From assembly GCA_041164425.1 (NCBI GenBank), contig JBEAPO010000038.1, forward strand, positions 1-10,314: a DNA stretch of 10,314 nt. Direction: 5' to 3'. The notes under the pieces are model-generated. The model was not told where the DNA came from. It made no database searches and was given only the letters and a program-made list of their open reading frames with translations. Below, piece after piece: positions 6,392 to 10,314 of this stretch. The first letter of the stretch is position 1, and each line of letters begins with the position of its first letter. Position numbers and translations under genes: made by a program. The DNA is from F1-20-MAGs119 sp041164425. GTDB taxonomy: Bacteria > Actinomycetota > Acidimicrobiia > Acidimicrobiales > Ilumatobacteraceae.

Positions 6392-6987
6392 TGCGACGTG
6401 TCCTGCGATTCTCCGTTGCGACGGCGGGCCTTCTCTTCTCGGCTGCTTCTCCGGCGATCGGCAAAGCGCCCACAAAAATTCCGACGATCTGGTGCGGTGG
6501 CAAAATAGTTACCATCGCGTCGAATGCGGGAGTCATCTACGGTACCGATGCCGATGACGTCATCGTGGCCGTCGGTACGAATCCTCACACCGTCTTCGCG
6601 TTGGGTGGTGATGACACGGTGTGTGGTGCAACTGGCGCCGACACAATTTTTGGTGGAGCGGGTGATGATCGAATTGACGGCCGTCAGGGCAACGACACCA
6701 TCGATGGTGGATCGGGTAACGACGTGTTGTTCGGTCGCAACGGAGCCGATGAGCTCGTTGGTGGCGTCGGTAACGACTATCTCTTCGGTGTCAACGGCGG
6801 CGATCGTTTGATGGGCGGTGCCGGCAACGACCTCTTGTTCGGCGGCAAGGGCGACGACTTCCTGGACGGTGGCAAGGGTTTCGACCTGATCGTCGGTGGT
6901 GTAGGAAAAGATGCAGTTGTGTCGACCGAATCGATCGATCTGGTTTTCGATCCGGATGCCGTCGGTTTGCCATTGGCCAAAGCGTGA
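6391..6987 (+). CDS. Secreted RTX-type calcium-binding repeat protein, copy 2
   Basis: This 198-residue protein is a tandem paralogue of the gene just upstream. It has a signal peptide (MRRVLR, hydrophobic core about 7-19, likely cleavage near PAIG, residue 24). The module between C35 and C78 contains VIYGTDADDVIV, HTVFAL and GGDDTVC. Eleven nonapeptide repeats (79-177) and the tail IDLVFDPDAVG follow. From VIYGT to the end the two copies align without gaps, with about 83 of 151 residues identical by hand count. The signal peptides are unrelated in sequence. Start choice: ATG 6391 gives a TGATG overlap with copy 1, and the GTG at 6388 is the alternative. Translation is probably coupled to copy 1. 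Function is unknown beyond likely calcium-dependent folding outside the membrane. Confidence 0.8.
   Translation: MRRVLRFSVATAGLLFSAASPAIGKAPTKIPTIWCGGKIVTIASNAGVIYGTDADDVIVAVGTNPHTVFALGGDDTVCGATGADTIFGGAGDDRIDGRQGNDTIDGGSGNDVLFGRNGADELVGGVGNDYLFGVNGGDRLMGGAGNDLLFGGKGDDFLDGGKGFDLIVGGVGKDAVVSTESIDLVFDPDAVGLPLAKA
6625..6921 (+). repeat. Eleven tandem 27-bp RTX nonapeptide repeats (copy 2)
   Basis: Eleven units encode nonapeptides from GATGADTIF to GGVGKDAVV. They match copy 1 unit for unit; for example unit 6 has GGxGxDY and unit 7 has GxNG in both. This indicates duplication of a complete gene. Confidence 0.85.
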
Positions 6988-7002
6988 ACGGCGCCGTCGG
7001 CG
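6988..7002 (+). terminator. GC-rich palindrome between convergent stop codons
   Basis: The 15-bp gap between the RTX copy 2 stop and the SnoaL-like gene stop holds the perfect palindrome ACGGCGCCGT (6988-6997) and an overlapping CGCC/GGCG stem with a 3-nt loop (6992-7002). The stems are short and there is no T-run, so a bidirectional terminator is possible but weakly supported. Confidence 0.25.
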
Positions 7003-7413
7003 TCAGCTCAGCATCTGGCGGTCGAGGATCGAGTACACGCGCTTGGTGAAGTACCAGCGGCCGTTCTTCTTCACGTACTCATCTTCGTAACGGCCGGTCA
7101 CGTTCATCTTGCCGCCGGCCTCGAGGTGCAGGAACTCCTGCTGATACCAGGTGCCCTTCGCAGTGTCGCCCGTGACGATGATCGGACCCGCCGACGCGAA
7201 GAAGCCGACGAAGGAAAACGCCGACATCGACTCTTGCCACATGGGGAAGAAGTTGGCCTTGCCTTGCACTTCGCGGCCGGGCAGCGACCATGTCGCGTCA
7301 TCGGTCCAGTTCGATTGCCATGCCTCGCCGTCGAAGCGCATGACGGCGTCGTTGTACGACTCGACGAGTTCACGGATGGCGAGACGGTCTTCGATGGGGC
7401 CTTGGCTGATCAT
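7003..7413 (-). CDS. SnoaL/NTF2-like domain protein
   Basis: This 136-residue protein has the size and pattern of the SnoaL-like branch of the NTF2 fold, a small alpha+beta barrel. The N-terminal helix EDRLAIRELVESYNDAVMRFDGEAW (about 8-32) leads into WTDDATWSLPG, a hallmark of this group. The strands include KGTWYQQEFLH and KMNVTGRYEDEYVKKNGRWYF. Members range from polyketide cyclases and steroid isomerases to dehydratases and ring-hydroxylase partners, so no reaction can be assigned. The start at 7413 gives a normal family length; the frame extends to 7599, but the extra residues lie antisense to the EthD gene and look unrelated. It has no clear Shine-Dalgarno sequence, and a TACCAT box lies 8 nt upstream. 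It is divergent from the EthD-like gene with a 27-bp gap. Confidence 0.8.
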   Translation of the reverse strand: MISQGPIEDRLAIRELVESYNDAVMRFDGEAWQSNWTDDATWSLPGREVQGKANFFPMWQESMSAFSFVGFFASAGPIIVTGDTAKGTWYQQEFLHLEAGGKMNVTGRYEDEYVKKNGRWYFTKRVYSILDRQMLS

Positions 7414-7421
7414 GCTTCGCG

Positions 7422-7427
7422 ATGGTA
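7422..7427 (-). promoter_or_regulatory. Candidate -10 box for the SnoaL-like gene
   Basis: On the minus strand TACCAT (TANNNT) ends 8 nt before the ATG at 7413. The 27-bp gap leaves no room for a normal leader, so a leaderless transcript is likely. I see no good -35 match. Confidence 0.35.
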
Positions 7428-7428
7428 G

Positions 7429-7434
7429 TAGGTT
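7429..7434 (+). promoter_or_regulatory. Candidate -10 box for the EthD-like gene
   Basis: TAGGTT (TANNNT) ends 6 nt before the ATG at 7441, which suggests transcription starting at or next to the ATG. It lies 1 bp from the opposing -10 candidate at 7422-7427, so the two promoters would compete. The nearest -35-like TTGGCT (7402-7407) is too far upstream (21-bp spacer). Confidence 0.35.
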
Positions 7435-7440
7435 GCCACC

Positions 7441-7728
7441 ATGATCCGAGTCAGCGTTCTCTATCCCAAGTCGGACGGCGCAAAGTTCGACCACGAGTAC
7501 TACCGCACCAAGCACGTTCCGATGGCCGTCAGCGGCTGGAAGCCTGCTCGCACCGAGATCGACAAGGGGCTCGACGGCCCGTTCGAAGCCGCCGTTCATT
7601 TCTTCTTCGAATCAGCCGAGCGATTCCAAGAGTGCATGGGCATGCCCGTCACCGGCGAGCTGATGGCCGACTTACCGAACTACACGAACATCGAAGCCCA
7701 GATCCAGGTTTCAGAAGTCGTCGGCTGA
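7441..7728 (+). CDS. EthD family protein
   Basis: This 95-residue protein is a ferredoxin-like alpha/beta-barrel of the EthD family. It has the N-terminal strand MIRVSVLYPK, then FDHEYYRTKHVPM (16-28), with the family's Tyr-Tyr and His-x-Pro residues. A later FESAERFQECM helix and a C-terminal strand (IEAQIQVSEV) follow. EthD was first noted beside ethyl tert-butyl ether oxidation genes. Its biochemical role is unsettled, and relatives include small dimeric cyclases and monooxygenase-like proteins. Full length for the family. It is divergent from the SnoaL-like gene and convergent with the membrane-protein gene, with 8 bp between the stops. No related gene is co-transcribed with it in the window. 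Confidence 0.85.
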   Translation: MIRVSVLYPKSDGAKFDHEYYRTKHVPMAVSGWKPARTEIDKGLDGPFEAAVHFFFESAERFQECMGMPVTGELMADLPNYTNIEAQIQVSEVVG

Positions 7729-7748
7729 CACTCGCCTCAGTGCGAGTG
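7729..7748 (+). terminator. Hairpin shared by two convergent gene ends
   Basis: CACTCGC (7729-7735) and GCGAGTG (7742-7748) form a perfect 7-bp stem with a 6-nt loop. It begins directly after the EthD stop codon, and its loop holds the stop codon of the opposing membrane-protein gene (7737-7739). No T-run follows on either strand. It probably marks or protects both mRNA 3' ends. Confidence 0.45.
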
Positions 7749-8819
7749 CGCGCCGCAAATGTCGACGCGCTCGTCGGCGGGGACGGCGGCCTGGCCCTCG
7801 GCCAGTCCTTCGACTGCGGCAAATGGACCGCACGGATGCGGTACCACCCAGACGTGCACCATCGGGATACGGACCGCGGCGCGCCGTGAACCTGCCGGGC
7901 ACTCGTCGTTCGCGTCGGTGATGCCGCTGATCGACGGACGCATGTCGTCGCCCAACTTCCAGCACAGGTTGTCGTGCACGTGCCATTGCATCAGGGGCCC
8001 CGCGAAGTCGACGAGTTCGGGATCGTCGAGAGCGATACCGACGTTCGCCATGTACATCGCCGAGACGAGGATTCTCGTCGAGCCGTACACCTTGTAGACG
8101 ATCGATTCGGGTGCCGAGGAGTCGAGGAACCTCCGGTCGATGAGCGTCTTCGGGTTGACGAAGTGTTCGTAACCCGTGCGTTCGTCTCCGATCGAGATCC
8201 AGCCCTCGTCGACTGCGACACGGTGGTCGCTCCAGCGCATGAGGTCGCGTTGTGTGTCGAGTACCAGTTGACGTGCACGCGCTTCCTGCTCGGCGCTCAC
8301 GCCGGGGACGCCTTCGATGTCGATGCCTATTCCGGGAAAGTAGGGGCGCGGCCAGTCGGTCGTCGACGAATTGTGATCGTGCCCGGCGGCCGTCACCATC
8401 GCCGGCACGGTGAGGATTGCCGCCAGTACCGTGGCCGATGTGCGTTCGAGGTTCAACTTTGCCGCGGTTGCGGGTGCGACGGCCAGCACCACTGCGAGCG
8501 CACCGAGGACCGCACACAGTAGATCGGTTGCCTGTATCGCTTCGGAATTTTCGAGCCCGGATATGGAACCGATACCCACTGTTTTGGCCGCGACCCAGCC
8601 CACAATCGACGCGAGGTTCACCACCACGACGGTCGCGCGCACGCGACGATCATCGGTGAACAGTGATGCGAGTCCGGCCACGACCTGTGAAATTGCGATG
8701 ACGGCGAACGTTCTCGCCGACGCAGGATGGCTGGCATGCAGTCCGACGGCGACGCCATGCACCGCACCTGCCGCGATCGAGAAGATCCCTGCGATTCTCA
8801 AGGCCGGTGCGTCGCTCAT
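7737..8819 (-). CDS. Membrane protein with Cys/His-rich C-terminal domain, function unknown
   Basis: This 360-residue protein has two parts. The first (about 1-146) has five predicted membrane helices, at about 8-28, 37-55, 60-83, 97-117 and 127-146. The second (about 150-360) is soluble and begins after GHDHN (146-150). It carries a cluster of cysteines and histidines: WHVHDNLCW (279-287: H280, H282, C286), C307, VHVWVVPHPCGPF (321-333: H322, H328, C330) and the terminal CGAHSH (C355, H358, H360). The spacing suggests metal binding or disulfides, but I recognise no named enzyme. With five helices and a cytoplasmic N-terminus, the C-terminal domain would lie outside the cell; this orientation is inferred. 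The start at 8819 lacks a clear Shine-Dalgarno sequence. It lies 39 bp after the monooxygenase gene on the same strand, so co-transcription is likely. Confidence 0.7.
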   Translation of the reverse strand: MSDAPALRIAGIFSIAAGAVHGVAVGLHASHPASARTFAVIAISQVVAGLASLFTDDRRVRATVVVVNLASIVGWVAAKTVGIGSISGLENSEAIQATDLLCAVLGALAVVLAVAPATAAKLNLERTSATVLAAILTVPAMVTAAGHDHNSSTTDWPRPYFPGIGIDIEGVPGVSAEQEARARQLVLDTQRDLMRWSDHRVAVDEGWISIGDERTGYEHFVNPKTLIDRRFLDSSAPESIVYKVYGSTRILVSAMYMANVGIALDDPELVDFAGPLMQWHVHDNLCWKLGDDMRPSISGITDANDECPAGSRRAAVRIPMVHVWVVPHPCGPFAAVEGLAEGQAAVPADERVDICGAHSH

Positions 8820-8858
8820 GGCCCCGAGTCTGCCAGCCGCGTCAACAGCCTCGTCTGG

Positions 8859-10314
8859 CTAGCGGACGAGGATCTGTCGCATCACACGCAACAATTCGCC
8901 GCGCGCATCGCGTTGCGACCCGAGAGACCGCCAGCCCACGTGGCGGTCGGGGCGCACGAGCACGCATCCCGCGTCGCCGATTTCACGCACCCGTTGCCAG
9001 TCGCCGTGCGGGTCGCGAATCTCGTCGCCGCCGACCCGGTGCACGTTCAGTCCGATGCCCAGGTCACGCGATACCGCTGCCGCGGCATCGACCCACGACG
9101 CATCGTCGCTGCCGGTGAGAAGGGAAAACGAGAGCGCGTCGACCAGGTCGAGGCTCGAGAGAGGAACCCCCGCGCGTTCGAGGCGAGCGTGTGCAACACG
9201 GGCACCCGGCCGCGTGGTGGGGTGGTGGTACAGCACGGGGTCGCGCGGATTCATGCTGTACGTGCTGCCGTCGTGCACCAAAGCACCTGCCTCGTAGCAG
9301 TGGCCGAGTTCCACTCCGTGCGCATTGAATTGATAGTTCGCGATCCGAAGACTTTCGGTAAGTGTCGGGTCGGTTGCCTGTTCGCTGCCGAACCGCGCCG
9401 CCTCTTTCGCGCTCTGCAACGCGCGGGCAACACCCTCCGCACCCGCCGGCTGGCGCTCGGAGGAATAGGTGTCGAGCAGCGCGGCGCCCGCGAGTCCCTT
9501 TTCGGCCAGCGCGAGCTTCCACGCGAGGTTGTAACCGTCGGCCACCGACATGTTGAGCCCCAACCCGTTGGTCGGCGGATGCCGGTGGACCGCATCGCCC
9601 ATACAGTGCACTCCGTTCGCCGAATACCGCGGCGCAACCAGTCCGTTCACCTGCCATCCGGCAACACCCAACAGCTCGAGGTCCGCGACAGGTGCACCCA
9701 CCGCCGCCTCGACGAGCGGTCGCACTTCGTCGAGACCCCATGTCGCGATGTCGTGCACTGCGGGGTCGTAACGGGCCACAAGCACGAACTCGGTGAACGG
9801 CTTGTGGCAGATCAGCGTCAACAACGGAGGCCCTGTGTGTTCTTGCGGCGGGACGAACCATGTCAACACACCCGGTCGGTGAGCGAGATACTGAGACAGG
9901 TCCGCCCGGAACCAGATGTTCACCGCGTGCGACATCGCTGCGCGACCCTCGACTGTGAGACCCGCCAACTCGAGCACCTTCGATCGCGCGCCGTCGGCAC
10001 CTACGAGGTGACGCGAGCGAATCACGGTCGTTTCCCCGGTCGCACGTCGCTGCACGGTGCTCACGAATTCGTCACCATCGCGTTCGTACCCAAGGAACTC
10101 GTGGCCGAAGCGCAGGTCGCTGCCCGAGCGTTTCGCCACCTCCAGCAACATCGGCTCGAACACGGTCTGTGCGCAGTTCGCCATCGGTGACGCACTCGAC
10201 GCGGTGTAGTCGACGAACCGCTGTGCACCCGTGCCCCACGCATCGAGCCGCGCAATTTCCTTACCTGCGAGGCTCGTCACCCACAGGTTGTGGCGCATCA
10301 TCTCCTGCGCGGTC
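8859..10314 (-). CDS. TfdB/phenol-hydroxylase-like FAD monooxygenase (N-terminus beyond window)
   Basis: About 484 residues of a class A flavoprotein monooxygenase are visible, and the frame is open to the right edge. The N-terminal FAD-binding GxGxxG motif is missing because of the cut, so about 100 residues lie outside. The first ATG in the window (10301) is internal. Numbering from it, the DG motif GADGARSKV (101-109) and the GD motif MGDAVHRHPPTNGLGLN (234-250) are present, followed by ADGYNLAWKLALAEKG. The SHAVNIWFRADLS and HRPGVLTWF segments recall TfdB-type chlorophenol hydroxylases. A C-terminal thioredoxin-like domain ends with VLVRPDRHVGWRSLG. These enzymes use NAD(P)H and O2 to hydroxylate aromatic rings in the cytoplasm. 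The substrate cannot be read from sequence; a polyketide-tailoring role is the alternative. The membrane-protein gene follows 39 bp downstream. Confidence 0.87.
   Translation of the reverse strand, partial: TAQEMMRHNLWVTSLAGKEIARLDAWGTGAQRFVDYTASSASPMANCAQTVFEPMLLEVAKRSGSDLRFGHEFLGYERDGDEFVSTVQRRATGETTVIRSRHLVGADGARSKVLELAGLTVEGRAAMSHAVNIWFRADLSQYLAHRPGVLTWFVPPQEHTGPPLLTLICHKPFTEFVLVARYDPAVHDIATWGLDEVRPLVEAAVGAPVADLELLGVAGWQVNGLVAPRYSANGVHCMGDAVHRHPPTNGLGLNMSVADGYNLAWKLALAEKGLAGAALLDTYSSERQPAGAEGVARALQSAKEAARFGSEQATDPTLTESLRIANYQFNAHGVELGHCYEAGALVHDGSTYSMNPRDPVLYHHPTTRPGARVAHARLERAGVPLSSLDLVDALSFSLLTGSDDASWVDAAAAVSRDLGIGLNVHRVGGDEIRDPHGDWQRVREIGDAGCVLVRPDRHVGWRSLGSQRDARGELLRVMRQILVR

Noticed and set aside
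6029..6921. 27-bp periodic DNA as a possible CRISPR or minisatellite
   Set aside because: The period is the RTX nonapeptide codon unit inside two reading frames; units diverge in DNA sequence and there are no spacers.
7414..7599. A 62-residue N-terminal extension of the SnoaL-like protein
   Set aside because: It would lie wholly antisense to the EthD gene, is not SnoaL-like, and the shorter protein already has normal length.
8820..8858. GCCAG/CTGGC inverted repeat between the monooxygenase and membrane-protein genes
   Set aside because: The stem is 5 bp with an 18-nt loop and no T-run. The genes are probably co-transcribed, so a terminator is unlikely.
8727..10190. A 487-codon open frame on the + strand
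   Set aside because: It lies antisense to the FAD monooxygenase and the 5' end of the membrane-protein gene. Its translation is rich in Arg, His and Val with no domain motif, and the minus-strand frame has clear flavoprotein motifs. It is a high-GC shadow.

Overview
The window is GC-rich and gene-dense, with several high-GC antisense shadow frames. It most resembles a high-GC actinobacterium, and Acidimicrobiia (Ilumatobacter-like) is my best guess. That is an inference from four things: a mycofactocin gene (mftD), an actinobacterial-style Tad/Flp pilus cluster without a secretin, EthD and SnoaL-like small proteins, and secreted two-cysteine RTX-repeat proteins. I see no tRNA, rRNA, IS element, CRISPR array or integrase.

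Layout. (1) 1-878, + strand: the 3' three quarters of mftD, cut by the window edge. (2) 1019-5751, + strand: a tightly overlapped Tad pilus operon in the order flp pilin, tadE, tadG-like, cpaB/rcpC (SAF domain), cpaF/tadA ATPase, tadB, tadC. After flp every junction overlaps (GTGA, 17 bp, ATGA, ATGA, ATGA, GTGA), which implies translational coupling. A long, nearly perfect hairpin lies in the first codons of tadE just after the pilin stop codon, a good place to set pilin high and assembly machinery low. No CpaE/TadZ or prepilin peptidase gene is in the window. (3) 5798-6987, + strand: two tandem paralogous secreted RTX-repeat proteins, each with a signal peptide, two matching cysteines and eleven nonapeptide repeats. 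They may be surface or pilus-associated calcium-binding proteins. (4) 7003-7728: a divergent pair, a SnoaL/NTF2-like protein (-) and an EthD-like protein (+), only 27 bp apart. (5) 7737-10314, - strand: a membrane protein with a Cys/His-rich C-terminal domain (7737-8819), preceded on its strand by a TfdB/phenol-hydroxylase-like FAD monooxygenase (8859 to beyond the window end).

How they may work together: the Tad genes should build a thin Flp pilus. CpaF powers the TadB/TadC membrane platform, Flp is the main subunit, TadE/TadG are pseudopilins, and CpaB is an envelope factor. The RTX pair sits 46 bp downstream but has its own candidate -10 box, so its link to the pilus is positional only. 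The right-hand third looks like oxidative catabolism of aromatic or related compounds, a setting where MftD-type mycofactocin genes, EthD proteins and class A flavin monooxygenases often occur. No gene here proves a shared pathway.

Three starts that lack a Shine-Dalgarno sequence (5798+, 7441+, 7413-) each have a TANNNT box 6-8 nt upstream, suggesting leaderless mRNAs.
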